Shown: positions 24,288 to 36,085 of the stretch, one piece after another | Position numbering within the stretch: position 1 is the first letter of the stretch | Layout of the letters: the number at the start of each line of letters is the position of its first letter | Origin: Sipunculus nudus | Taxonomy: Eukaryota > Annelida > Sipuncula > Golfingiida > Sipunculidae | Reading direction: 5' to 3' | Length of the DNA stretch: 64,000 bases | NCBI GenBank assembly: GCA_026874595.1 | Contig: CM049312.1 | Coordinates: 52,019,429 to 52,083,428, forward strand | Program-made: the position numbers and the translations under genes | Notes under the pieces: model-generated | Seen by the model: the letters and a program-made list of their open reading frames with translations, nothing else | What the model was told of the DNA's origin: nothing | Databases searched by the model: none

Positions 24288-26098
24288 CCGGACAAGCTTT
24301 TCCCATAGGGCCTAATAATATTTCCATTAGGTAGAAGTCTTATATAAAATTTAGTCAGGATAGCTTGAGAGGGCCTTAGCCGATCGGGAGTGTCCTACAG
24401 GGCTAAAAAATTCTCGATAATGCGGAAGTCTTGTTGATGTATAAGCTTATTTATAGGGAGGTTCCAACAAGAACCATGTTCTTAAAGTTCCAGTTAGAAC
24501 TGTCAAAGGTTCCCCACTCAGTCCACTGCAAAGAACCCTTTTAGGTTCTACCTGGAACTCTTTTTTTTCCTAGAGTGTATGGGCCCGGGCCGGTCAGGAG
24601 TTTCTTATTTCTTCATCGCGGAGTATTAGCGTCAAGTGGATAAGCTCAGGGATGAAAGGCAGTGGCCATAAACTTGGCCGAAGAAGCATCTTAGAATCGC
24701 CTAAGGTTTGGCCGTCTCTCTGTAGTTTAGGATAAGACTAAATGAGACGGGCCATCTCCTTCCGTACAAATAAATATCGATAACAACAGTCCCGGTAAAC
24801 CCGCGTGTAACTGTGACGATGTATTGAACCCAAGTAATCGCTAGTGGCTGGATCACCATCTTCATGACGACCCTAATTGTTTTTGTGCTCTCAGTATTGG
24901 TCGTTAAATGCCAGGATTCAGCCCACAGCGGGAGGACTCAGTAATTATTGGCGAGAGTGTCATCTTAGTACATCCTGCCTACCGGCTTGTTAGAGGACGC
25001 ACTCACTTCCACAGTCCCGCTATTTTCTCACACCCTTCCGGTTATCTATTGCTACCCTCACCTCAATAATTTCCGATTTGTTTTGATTATAGCTGAAGCA
25101 CCTTCGGTTTTCATGCGTTCATTAATACACAAACAATGCACGCATGTACTGACAAATATAACGGATGGCCTAAAACAACAAAGCATAAGAGAACTTGAAG
25201 ATCAGCTTGATTCTAAAAGAAATAAAATGCGCACAACGCGCGGACTCGGACTCGAATGGGTATGACTCTGCTGTATAGGGTTTATAGTCGTCACAAACTG
25301 ACCCCACAATGCACCGCGGCTTTTACCTAAACCACCGGCGTATGTAAAATGTAGCGAAGAAGGTAATGTAGTCCGTTCAAATTTATTGGATTAAAATGTG
25401 TGAAAAATGAATAGAAGACGATTTCCTTGAAATGTAACAAACTTTTATTTAAAATCGTATCAGTGCCATTTAGGATATATTTCGTTTCGGTTAGTAACGT
25501 ACACATACGCGCGCTCGCACAGTTTCTCAGCATCCAGAGCCCACGGGCACCTGTTGTGCCAAAGGACATTACATGTATAACATATATATCATGTGTAATA
25601 AATTACATGTTATGGACAGACAAACTGTTAATGGAAGAAAAGAACTAAATGAACCACCACGTCCCCATCCTGCGGAAAAGAAGCGTAGCAAGACTCCACG
25701 GTAAGCCGGGTGCAGGGCGGAGCTGAACTGTTAAATTAGTTTTGTTTTGCTGACAAGTCAAGTGGACAAGTTAAATGACGTCTGACCTCGGGGCGTCAGG
25801 TTCTTTGTCACACGTGATATCAGGATCTGATCTGTTATCAATGAAGCTACGTGCAACAACGGGATCTACCGTGGCTAGGTCACATAATAAAACATTCAAT
25901 ACCGTGACAAGGTAACACAATAAAACAAACCCAATAAAAAGAAAGCCGATAAATTCTACAGAACATCAACTAAACACACAGCACAGACATCCTATGGCAG
26001 TGATCCACACGACCTTACAACAGTAAACACTCTGGAATAATCTGAAAGATGGTCCTTTGTCAAAGAGAAATAGAACGATCGATATATATATATATTTA
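24288..26098. other. No gene seen
   Basis: The part 24300-24990 is less AT-rich than average. 24460-24560 contains GGTTCC/GGAACC-type inverted words like the end of a small DNA element. No coding signal. Confidence 0.4.
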
Positions 26099-26336
26099 TG
26101 TCATAGGCCGAATAGTTTCAGGCACGCACATTAAACATTATTTTACGAAAAACGAAACTGGTTGACAGAGCGTGACTTAATCATATTCTTTACAATTGTT
26201 CTTTACAGGGTTTTGCCAGTACCTGTGGTGTGTGCCCTCTCAGATCCCTGAATGTCTGAACACATATAAACTCAGGAAAACGTATCATGAGACTGAACTG
26301 AAAACGAGGCACGCTACTAAAACAAAAGAAGGACGG
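26099..26336 (-). repeat. Gypsy 3' LTR (left)
   Basis: Starts TGTCATAGGCCGAATAG on the plus strand and ends AAGAAGGACGG. It shares with the right LTR ATTTTACGAAAAACGAAACT, ACCTGTGGTGTRTG and GAGGCACGCTACTAAAACAA. Confidence 0.88.
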
Positions 26337-26739
26337 AAATATATATTTGGAAAACCGCAACCTGTAAACGACTGAAAAAATGAAAAAAACGGATTATAAA
26401 AAGGGTGACCAGAAAAGGCAAAAATGAAACAGATGAATGAATGACCCCATGGTGGCAAACCGAGACAATGTTAAGACCAAGTTGAGACCAACTGCCACAT
26501 TCACCCCGCCAGACTTTATATGTCGTTCCGACATTATGCATAAAAAGTCAAGAGTCAATGTTAATGTTAATTGTTAGTAAAACGTTATTTCTTCGTCTAT
26601 TCGTACATAATGTTTATCACTACAGGCCTATACAGTGATCAGTCTTATATGTTTTAATACCATATATCAAACTGATAAATATCATTTTTTATCACAGACA
26701 CGCAAACCAACACGTACAGCTTATTGGGGTTTTATTTCA

Positions 26740-26994
26740 TCAAACATGATATACACGGGTTATGTGATATTGTGGTTTAGAGAAAATCAAATCACCCGTG
26801 CAGAACCATGCAGGTTCTCTTTTGGCGCGTGTGGACCGCCTCGGAAATTGATATTGTGACGTCAACGTGTTAAGTTCGCACCTCAGGTCTTCTGGGGGAC
26901 TCATTTCTTGATTAAGTGGTATTACGGTTGACTGATTATCAACTAGGTGGGACAGATTCGTCAAAAAAGTTAAACGTCGAGGAGATACATCCAA
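26740..26994 (-). pseudogene. Gypsy polyprotein extreme C-terminus
   Basis: The open segment contains PRRSTRAKREPAWFCTGDL, the RRSTR...P.W...G(D/E) motif that ends many animal Ty3/Gypsy polyproteins. It is separated from the integrase C-terminal domain by a stop or frame change at 26995-27062. Confidence 0.75.
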
Positions 26995-27062
26995 GTAAAT
27001 TGAAGTATGTAAGTGGGAATCGGAGGCTTCTTATTCTGTGTGGCTCAGATGAAGGCAAACGC

Positions 27063-27446
27063 TCAAATCTCCCTGATCATTGTCAAAGTCACGCTGTCAG
27101 CAGGTACAGTGGAAGGCGTCCCATCATACACATACATATCAGATTCGGAATCAGAATCTGACAAATGGGAATCGGGGGTATTTATACCATTTCCGCTGAC
27201 TCTTGTGATTCTAGTTGGTAATCTCTTAGTGGTTTCACTTCGACACTCATTTAATAATTCAGGTCTTAATTCACCAACAGGCAGTATGTGATTTCTGTGT
27301 AATACTCTAGCAGACACATCTGAAGTTTCTTTCTTTACAGGATACACTGGTATATCAGGACTTTTCTGATCCACCACCACATATATATCCGATTCACACT
27401 TGTCAGTGATTTTCGCTTTACCTTTTACGTGGAGATTTCTAACCAA
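27063..27446 (-). pseudogene. Gypsy integrase C-terminal domain
   Basis: A 127-codon open segment. It begins VRNLHVKGKAKITDK with a DIYVVVDQKSPDIPVYPV strand and ends its conserved part with LHRNHILPVGELRPEL, the usual closing motif of Ty3/Gypsy integrase C-terminal domains. A Ser/Asp-rich tail follows. Confidence 0.88.
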
Positions 27447-27771
27447 AACTCTGTCTCCTTTTTGTAACCTTGCTCCTCTTAAAAATGCATTATAAGTTGC
27501 GCGCTGCTTGTTCTTTTTTATAGCACTTAATGTAAAGCAGTCTTATAAGTCTGTCCAATTTTTCCTGTAAGTCGGGAGTGAATTCTGTGTAAGTGTCATG
27601 GTGTTTTGGATCTAGAATGGTATTCTAATCTACTGGCAATCTTGGCTGTCTACCAAACATTAGAAAGTACCGAGAATACCCTGTAAGCGTGGACTAAAGG
27701 AGCTACATGCGCTTTCCAATCACTTTTCTGTGACGGATTGAGGGTACAAAGCATGTTAAGTTGAACTTGGT

Positions 27772-28265
27772 TCATGCGCTCACAGGCGCCATTACCCATT
27801 GGTATGGTGAAGTGCGTGATTTCTGCATTCCAGAAATATTACATAGCTCTCTTATAACTGTGTTTTCAAAGGATCTACCTTGATCGCTGTGCAGACGCTG
27901 GGGAAAGCCATCCTGAACAATGAAATTATTGAACAGAGCTAATGCTGTGGTTTTTGTGGTGTGATTTTTGGTAGGAACGGCCTCTGAATAGCGAGTGAAG
28001 TGATCGGTCATCACCAGTATGTTTTCCATGCCGCCCTTGGACGCTTCAGGTGTTAAGTAATCTAGACAAAGGAGTTCCAATGGCTGCCTTGTATGAATAG
28101 GTGTTAGAGGAGCTTTTGGTTTAAAGCTTTTCTCCGCGTACAACGACCACAGGATCGCACATAAGCTTGGACATCGCAGCCCATGTGTACCAAGAAAAAT
28201 CGTTCTTGGACTAAACTGAATGTTCGATCGAGCCCAATATGACCTACCTGGTAATGTAATCCAAA
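27772..28265 (-). pseudogene. Gypsy integrase, zinc-binding and catalytic core
   Basis: The N-terminal HHCC finger is visible at 28138-28265 as [13 protein letters not shown] followed by [11 protein letters not shown], with both His and both Cys kept. The core follows with LELLCLDYL (first Asp) and [11 protein letters not shown] (second Asp). Just after SPYQ, near 27795, the frame is lost. The block carrying the third catalytic residue (Glu) continues in another frame to about 27700. A small deletion at that point is the likely cause. The DDE set is thus split by a frameshift. Confidence 0.92.
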
Positions 28266-28780
28266 AAAAGCCTTTTCACGCAGATGATTCGGTAATACTA
28301 GTTGAAGCTCTTTAGTACCATGGATTTACCGCAACCGATACAGTACTCCATGTCTGAAGCAGAGTTTATGTTTGAATAATAGTTTAGCCTCTTTACCAAG
28401 TTTAGAATCAGACCGTTAGTGTTTTAACGCATCGATTACTTCGCTTGTTCATGGATCCAAACTCGGTTATTCATACGCGTCAAAACTAGATCTACGGGAC
28501 CTACGGGCGGCTGTTGACTCAGACTGATACAGTCCCCAAATGCTACTGGTTCTGATGCGCCCGAGAAAATGGCTCCTACGGAATCAGAATCTATACTACA
28601 GTCTTTACTTCATCTTGAAATTCGTTTTTCCTGAACGATAGACTATGTCAAATCAAACTACGATAGCTCTGCGACCCATCGATGCATAGTGGCGTCAAGT
28701 TCAGCTGATGACAAAACATACGTTGACGGATTGTTTTCCGTATAGGCAGTAAATTTGTCTGAATACAAGTAATCACGGAA

Positions 28781-29218
28781 TTAGTCCGTTACAGCCCACT
28801 TTAACGCTAGAAATTCACGTTTGTGGTCTGGATAATTTCGCTTGGACGGAGATAACGTTCTGCTAGCATAGCCGATGACGCGGTTACTACCGTCTTGCTC
28901 CTGGTACAGGGTAGCTCCCAATCCATCCCCGCTAGCATTTGTATGAAGAATGAACGGTTTATGAAAATCTGAGTAACCTTGGACTGGTGCAGAGGTGAGC
29001 AAATCTTTTAATTTGTCAAAAGCAGTTTGTTGTTCTGATTTCCAGTGGAAAACAGTCGAATGTGATTTTACTTGCCCCTCATTTGTTTCTGTCAACATGT
29101 CATAGAGTGGACGTGCTACTCTAGCATAGTCAGAAATGAAGCGACGGTAGAAACTACTGAAGCCCAGAAATTCTGTTAGCTCTTTGACGTTGGACGATAC
29201 GGGAACTCCTGGACACAC
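28781..29218 (-). pseudogene. Gypsy RT connection and RNase H domain
   Basis: An open segment of 145 codons. EFLGFSSFYRRFISDYARVA is the RT thumb/connection. FHWKSEQQTAFDKLKDLLTS leads into the RNase H, which starts FILHTNASGDGLGA. The family has Asp where this copy has Asn (TDAS to TNAS), so the first RNase H catalytic residue is lost. YPDHKREFLALKW keeps the Glu of the second motif. The segment ends where the frame breaks near 28781. Confidence 0.92.
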
Positions 29219-29229
29219 TTTACTATATC

Positions 29230-29740
29230 TGGGTCAGTATGCACACCGCTTTCTTATACTATATGTCACAAATAATTTATTTTCTTCTTGAAAAATTTAC
29301 ATTATGATGGTTGAATCTTTAATCCTTCATCGCTTAGCCGTTGAAAAACCGCTTCAAGACGTTTCAATTGTTTGTCAACAGTGCTTGAAAAGATTATGAT
29401 GTAATCAAGATATATAAGATATTGTGACATATGTAAGTCTCCCATACAAGTTTCCCCTAATCTCTGAAAAGTTTAAGGAGCTCCTGATAAACTGAACGCC
29501 ATGTGAATATATTCCAAAAACCCAAATGGACTAGCAGAAAATCCCGTTTTTGCTCTAACTTCTTCGGCTAAAGGAACCTGCCAATACCTGGTTGTTAAGT
29601 ACAAAAAGGAAAACCATTTTGCTCCTATTAATGAATCCAAAGTTTCTCCAATAGTGAGCATCTTTAGTGGTATTTGAATTTAGTTTTCTGAAATCGACAC
29701 AGAATCTCAAGGTCTGATCTGGTTTTCGAACAATAACAAT
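29230..29740 (-). pseudogene. Gypsy reverse transcriptase, two catalytic Asp lost
   Basis: The segment 29473-29661 encodes GAKWFSFLYLTTRYWQVPL and KTGFSASPFGFLEYIHMAF, the RT palm of Ty3/Gypsy. The first catalytic Asp (LDL in the family) reads LYL. The second box, in another frame at 29401-29412, reads YLDY instead of YxDD, followed by IIIFSS. Two of the three catalytic Asp positions are therefore Tyr. Frame breaks occur between the blocks. This RT cannot be active. Confidence 0.9.
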
Positions 29741-30389
29741 TTCAGAACTGTAAGGGCTATAGCTTTTTCTAATGATTTAAGCATCTAGCATATTTTGTAT
29801 ATGTTAACTTCTTCAAACAGTCGTGGCAGAATTCTTCATGAAGAGTATGCATCATTGAACCGAACTTTATGTTCAGTACTTTTAGAAATACCATAATCAC
29901 CAGAATTAAGGGAGGAGACGTGTTTCCATTTGGTCAGAAGCTGAGCTACTCTCTCGATCTCGTCAGGCTCTAATCTATCAGTCAGTGTCTCTACTGAAAC
30001 TGGGAAAGAAACTCACCTTGTTCCGTGCCACCTGGTGGAAGGACCTTTACCTGTTCTAGCTGACATACCACATATTTGGCAGGGATAGTCACTGGATGGT
30101 CAAAGAGATTTGGCACCTGCAAATCAATACGCCTGACACTTTTTATTACTGTGTTAACAGTACCGGTTGCAGTAAAAGACCTTTTGGCAAAGCACGAGCT
30201 GGTAAATTTGTGGCTATAACATTAAGTTTGCCTGGGTATCTTAACCTGCAGAAAGCATGTATGACTTCCTTTCAACGTGCTGAGATACTCACTGGCTTTG
30301 TGGTGCGAGGTCTTAAAAAAAATTCCGTGTTTTTAGTTATACGACTAACCATCTGACACGCCAATTTCCAGGGAGTAGCTATGTGGAAC

Positions 30390-30590
30390 TATGTGATGAA
30401 GCGATCATTTTGCTTTTGTGCCTCCATCAATATAGCAAGTACGTTTGTCCCGACCACCATTGGAATCAGAGATAGTTGTGATTTGAGATCCTGTGTCTAG
30501 CAAAGCAGAACAGGCTGTCTGGTTAACCAATATGTCAGCCTCGTTTGTTTGTCTAACCATCTCAGCTGTCTGGGGCTTAAAATGGTTACT
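30390..30590 (-). pseudogene. Gypsy aspartic protease fragment
   Basis: Encodes NQTACSALLDTGSQITTIS; the DTGS active-site loop is at 30486-30497, and the frame is open from about 30590 to 30400. The single catalytic Asp per monomer is intact. It sits between the zinc knuckle and the RT, as expected for a gag-pol polyprotein. Confidence 0.85.
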
Positions 30591-30639
30591 GCTGCCACCC
30601 TAACAATTGTTTTTCTTGCCTAACGCATATCCCTTCGAT

Positions 30640-30770
30640 TAATTAAAGATCCCCTATCTGGGCAACAATATGCTTCATGTCCCAGCTGAACACAACAAAA
30701 ACAAGGGACGGGTCTTTCATCCCAAGCAGGGTTCGACCTGTATAGACCTTGCTTTCTAAGTTTTGTAGCC
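30640..30770 (-). pseudogene. Gypsy gag zinc knuckle
   Basis: At 30662-30703 the minus strand encodes CFCCVQLGHEAYCC, a CX2CX4HX4C knuckle with all four zinc ligands present, preceded by PAWDERPVP. This lies in a different frame from the 62-codon ORF over the same bases. Zinc knuckles of this type bind the element's RNA in the nucleocapsid part of gag. Confidence 0.85.
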
Positions 30771-31174
30771 TATCATTTATACTTTTTATGATTTTGCTTG
30801 TTTCTTCCCCATGAGGAACATAGTCAAACACTATTTTGTGCCCTGGCCCCAGAAGATGCCATTTTGAAATTCATGTTCTTTTGCCCGGACTGCAGTGAAC
30901 GGTCGCTCATATTGGACTCTGCTGTCAAAAATATGACGATTCGGTTCTCAAAGCCGGGGGTTAAACAGCCCAATCCAAATTTTTTACCTTAGCATGCTAG
31001 TAGACACTACACACGCTGTATGTTTTTGTGCCATAATGTTGACCATGCTTTCAATTCGACAACCCCAACCTGCAACAGTTCTTGGTTACCCTTTTTAGCA
31101 TAAAAAAAAAACAAAATGTCCCCAAACACTGAATCAAACTCATTCAAGATTGTATTTACACCAACACCCTTCCC

Positions 31175-31402
31175 TTAGTGTAGAAGAATATTGGCCGCCG
31201 TTCTACTATGAGACCTCCGTATTGCATGTAAAATTATCCCTAGAGGGAGACCTTCTGTTAAGAGACATCTTATTTCGTACCTCAATTGTGGATAGTTCAC
31301 TTCCTGTTCTTCAACAGTACCTGAAAACGAGGAAATTATTGGAGAGGGGCCAAAATTAAACATTTGATTGGGTAACGTGACTTTCCTTACTTCTAGGGCC
31401 AC
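31175..31402 (-). pseudogene. Gypsy gag fragment
   Basis: A 75-codon open segment with YPQLRYEIRCLLTEGLP and ILHAIRRSHSRTAANILLH, the pattern of the Ty3/Gypsy gag domain (Trp/Tyr-x-E-x-RCLL then AIR-SL-GTAA). It starts at an internal Met. The upstream gag (31403-32252) is not in one frame. Confidence 0.75.
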
Positions 31403-32252
31403 CTATGGCAGATTATATAAATTTAGCTTGATTCTCTGGCGACACAGTTAGTACACGTTCCAATAACGCGTCAATCTCGTCAGGACTGTCCAAGTCTGAG
31501 TTTATTTTCTCTGATAATTATGTTATGATGGATGGAAGAAGAGAACGGAATGATCAATGAGAGAAATTAAAAGGCAGAGGAAACGGAAGAACTACAAAGT
31601 AATCAGGACTAACAGTGATCTGTCATAAAGTAACGCACGAGGGAGCTTTGAAACGGTTTCCTGTTCTAGCAATACCGCGAAATACTGTTTAACATTGTCA
31701 ACTAGCATTTAATACTGGGGTAAATTCAACTGGCGATGGTATAATACATTTCTTATAAACAATTAATACATATACTGCAAGGCAGCACCTAGTCCATTCA
31801 AAAAGATCAAATATATAGTATCCACTTGTTATTGTGTATATCCAGTGCACAGAGTCCCGGGAATTATGTACAATATTTACAGTCTGACCAGAAGCGCGCG
31901 CATCCAATGAGGTCCACGTACCCGGAAACCAGGCTTGGCCGTAGGCCTGCAGAAACTCACGGTGTCCAGAACTTTGCCTTCTCAAGACACTTTTCCCCTC
32001 ACACAGTCGACCTGTTTACAACCACAGTCCCAGTGTATTTACTGGATAACAGCAGTTTTAATGTGTGTTGAGCGGTTCCTTTAGGACGAGGACGAAGACT
32101 GTAGTGTCCACACTTACATGAACAACCTTTCCTCATAATTTCGCTGATGTTATCTGTTGAGAAGTATATCCCCTCAAGCCAGAAATGGACATACCATGCA
32201 CGTCGAAAATAAAAGTAGCTATATTATTGCTATATTAAATTGCTGCTCCCTT

Positions 32253-32480
32253 TGTCGTAGGCCGAATAGTTACAGGCATCCACATAAAGTATCATTTTAC
32301 GAAAAACGAAACTTGTTGACAGAACGTGACTTTAATCATATTAATTTACTAGAGTCCTTTACAAAGTCTTACCAGTACCTGTGGTGTATGCTCACTGTCT
32401 GAACACCTGAACTAAGGAAAACGTACCATGAGACTGAACTGAAAACGAGGCACGCTACTAAAACAAAAGAAGGACGGTCA
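32253..32480 (-). repeat. Gypsy 5' LTR (right)
   Basis: Starts TGTCGTAGGCCGAATAG and ends GGACGGTCA on the plus strand, giving TG...CA ends. Collinear with 26099-26336 with scattered substitutions and short indels, so the insertion is old. Confidence 0.88.
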
Positions 32481-32714
32481 GATCATGCTTATATGTGTCT
32501 AGAATTATGACTGAAGTTAAAATATTTGCGAATGTCTGTTTCTGTTGATATATTCCTACGTAAAATGATGACATGCATAAATATTTTAAATAAAATGTCA
32601 GTTTACCATTACCATCTACTCCAATGACTCCTTGTATCTATGATGTAACTAGGGTTAATGAATTTGTATCGATGATGTCATTCAAAATCTGTATCAAAAC
32701 TCTTGTATCGTGCG

Positions 32715-32798
32715 CACAGGCACTCGTTTCCAGCACTACAATGGCCCAATGTGTTTACGGTTTCTAGGCCATTTTAGTGCTGGAAACGAGTGCCTGTG
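32715..32798. mobile_element. 84 bp hairpin MITE with perfect 8 bp target duplication
   Basis: Arms 32715-32746 and 32767-32798 (32 bp each) are inverted copies with one mismatch, around a 20-base loop. The ends are CACAGGCACTCG and CGAGTGCCTGTG. ATCGTGCG flanks both sides exactly (32707-32714 and 32799-32806). An 8 bp duplication fits hAT-type transposition. If transcribed, it would fold into a pre-miRNA-like stem. Confidence 0.88.
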
Positions 32799-32806
32799 AT
32801 CGTGCG

Positions 32807-34820
32807 CGCCCAACCAGACTACACAGAGACTGAGGGAGCCCACCCTTCTGCTGTAACAATATGTCAACTGATCTGGAATAAAAAGGAGGTGTCTACCAAT
32901 CCTCGTCTTGTCTCTCTCTCATCCTGTGTGAAAATTATTCGCACGCAAAATCAATTTGTTACAATATGACAACTTTAAAGAAAGCGTGGAAAATTCATTT
33001 TGTTAGAAAATGAAAGAAAACATGTAAATGATTAGAAGTATGCGTACTCATGTAAAGCCGTCTAACATAAAAGACTGCGCGTCTACCGCAGTTGATCTAA
33101 ACCAAGTGGAGATGCAGGCTTACATTGACACCTTTTGTCTAGTCATTTACGGCTAACATAAAATATAATTTTCCACTTTCAGTAGCTCTGCTTATAACAT
33201 TACTGCCACAGCCCACTAATTTCACTTTTCACCAGTTTTAACTGTGAATTTTTAAGTATTGGACCGTTGATTTAGGACTTAAATCCTGACTTTGACTCGA
33301 GTCCAAACTTTTTTTCACCGACTCGGGCTAAGAGGGCAGGACTCGAAATACTAGGCCCAGTCCATCTGAGTCCAGTGCAAAAACAGACTGTCACAAACGA
33401 TTAAGATCAGAAAACCATTCACGATGAACTATGCATACTATAGACAGAATACTACAAAGCTATTTGATATGAACAATTTGATCATTGTAAATTTTATAGC
33501 TTTGGCATGATGCTGATGCTAGTTCAGGTTTGGCAACAGGCCAAGTTTCTGTCAGGCTCTATATATAGTTTAAGCACAATGCCAGGATTAAAGGAATGGA
33601 CTTTAAAAGAGGGACTGTTGTACTAATGCTATAGGATTTGCATTTTCATGTTTAGTTCAATATAGTCATGTAGTTTGCATGTCTTTACATCTTGGATAGT
33701 TTTCTCTTATAGAAGTCCTACAATCAGTTTTACAAAGTCGACTGGCTGGACTTGGATTCGAAAGTGAAAATAATTTAGTGAATATTGAATTAAATTATTT
33801 TCAAAATTCTGTTTTTTTTAATTACATTTGATTTTTTGCATTTAGTAGCATTAATAATGTAAAGACCGTCACCAGACTGCCAAAAGGTATCACAGGAATA
33901 GCAACTACTAGTATTTGTTAGGTGACTGGCAAGCAGATTACCAGTACCGCCTATTTTAGAATGCAACTGACATGGTATTTTCACTTCCACTGTTTTATTG
34001 ATCACCCACTTTTATGTACTAAATGGCACCGAGTGAGCATTACATACCCCCCCCCCCCGAGTCTCATAATCTGTTTTCTGCAGTTTTAATTGCCACTTCA
34101 CAAACGGGCATTGGTCGTTATCTTTCAGCAGTTTTCTATATACCTTTGCAAACATGGCCATCTGTTTTTTACCTGTCAGAAGAATCACTGGTCACTTTAC
34201 ACACGCTTTTTCTCAGCAGAACTCGTCGTAACTTTACAAACATTTGCCCGCTATATTTTCACATTCAACAGTTCCAATAGTAACTAACAAAACAATGCTC
34301 ACTATTATTAACTTTTTGGCCGTTTTGTTTTAAAGTTACAAACATTGCCCGCATTAGAGAAAAAAAAACAAGACTGAACATGCCAGAAAGAACAGGAAGG
34401 CAAAGTGTAATGTGGAATGAGCCTGTCATCATCTGTTAGATCATATAGCAGTTTATAAACCCCAACCTTTACCTGTAGAAATATAAGTACAAGTAAATCA
34501 ACCCGCTAAACTACAAGCCGCTGGTGTATGAGCCAACACCGGAATTGCTGACTCGGTTAGCTTTGATGATGCATAGGATATTTAACAGATTTTTGCCAAA
34601 CATAGTTACTGACGGCGGTCTGGCAGGTCTCAAAATTCTAAATATGTGCAAAAATATAGCAAAGGCTTGTTGATGAAGAAAACTGTTTATTTTCAAATAG
34701 CTCTGCTGCACTTGATCAAAAGTAAATCACATTTGTAGTTTTCCCGACAAAATCGAGGACTCAGTAAACATTTCTTTGGATCCAACGGAGACTTATACCG
34801 CAGATAATCGTAAAATTACA
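32807..34820. other. No gene seen
   Basis: AT-rich; a C12 tract at 34047-34058; GACTCGAGTCC-type palindromic words at 33295-33320. ORFs are short and unrecognised. Confidence 0.5.
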
Positions 34821-35198
34821 AAGGATCCATTGGTCATGGCGCTCAGATGAATTGGAAAAATGTTAGCAAATGCAAAATATACTTATTCTTGTTGTAATTA
34901 TTTTTTATATGTTAGCATTTGAAAAGCTAAAAGGAAATGGCTTTTCTATTTGGTGATATTCATGTACTAAATATATGATTACCAAACTAATACTCTGATA
35001 TGACTCTGAATGAAAAAAGTAAAGGTCTTCAAGATGATGTGTTGCATATGAAATATTTACAGATGGACAGGCAGGTGGACAAAAAGGACTGATCACTTTT
35101 ATTTCCCTCCCTTTTAAGTTTTAATTAAACCCTAATTGTCAGCATATCCATTTTTGCTAGAGGATAATCATTTATTAAATGAATAATATTTATCATAT

Positions 35199-36085
35199 TG
35201 TTACGGAATCTAATATCAACAGATCACGTAGTTGTGACAAACATACATTTGGTAATGGAGATAAAAAATATCTGTAACATTTTGAACACTAGGCAGCGTG
35301 AAATGTCTAGGGGAATGAATAAAGAAGTCAGTGGTTTTTTGTTAACAAATAATTATAATTTATTCTTTAAACAATCCTAGTATTACAATGCACTAAATCA
35401 ATACAATTACACAGTATAACAACAGTACAACAGTTAATCGATACAAGTATATAAGTAAAGTGTACAGTACCCGGATACCACCACTGTCACAGCGACAAAA
35501 AGTCCTTTAAAGCATATAATCCAGATGAACAGTTCACATAAATCTTCTAAGAGAATAACAGTCCAGTTCAATCACAAAATCAATTTGTTGTAATCCAAAA
35601 GTGAAGTTCTGATAGTGACCCCAAAGGCAAACTGAAGACTAATTAAAATCCGTTACAAATTCGAAAAAAGCTATAACTGCGGCAATTAAAGGAAAAGGTC
35701 CACAAACTGACTTACACTCTTCTGTGTCCGCTGGAATATATCTCCTCTCTCTCTCTCAGCTCTAAAACACAGCCCCTTATTTATAACTTTTCACCTCAAG
35801 CCGAGAACTTTACATTTCCCGAACAAACAAAAGAACCCACATGATACACAGTACACACGTTGCAGGAAACCCCTAGAACAAAGAACGCTGTGTTTCTACA
35901 TGTCAGGGTTCCCACGTGGGCCGGCCCGGCTCGGCAAGGCGAGAAAACCCCACACTAGCCTGGCCGCTGTTTACACGTCAGACCCTACGCTTGGGCCGTG
36001 CTGTGCCGCCATAGCAACGGACAATGCTAGCGCTGCACATACACATGTAAGACTGCTGCATACAATAAAAGAGACATCTGTAACA
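35199..36085 (-). mobile_element. Solo LTR (TGTTAC family), 887 bp, intact
   Basis: Reads TGTTACGGAATC...CATCTGTAACA on the plus strand, with inverted TGTTAC/GTAACA ends. ATAT directly flanks both ends (35195-35198, 36086-36089), a likely 4 bp target duplication. In its sense direction (minus) it has TTATAAATA, then AAGAATAAATTATAA with AATAAA near the 3' end. Homologous to 12019-12619 plus 16601-16780. No internal retroelement is present. Confidence 0.9.

Larger units (their letters stand above)
26099..32480 (-). mobile_element. Ty3/Gypsy LTR retrotransposon, decayed
   Basis: About 6.4 kb on the minus strand between two direct repeats (26099-26336 and 32253-32480). From right to left it reads gag with zinc knuckle, aspartic protease, reverse transcriptase, RNase H, and integrase with HHCC, core and C-terminal parts. 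This order (RT before integrase) defines Ty3/Gypsy. Many stops, frameshifts and lost catalytic residues show it is inactive. Neither a tRNA primer site nor a clear polypurine tract was recognised. Confidence 0.93.

Noticed and set aside
30096-30356. 86-codon plus-strand ORF
   Set aside because: Antisense to the Gypsy pol region between protease and RT.
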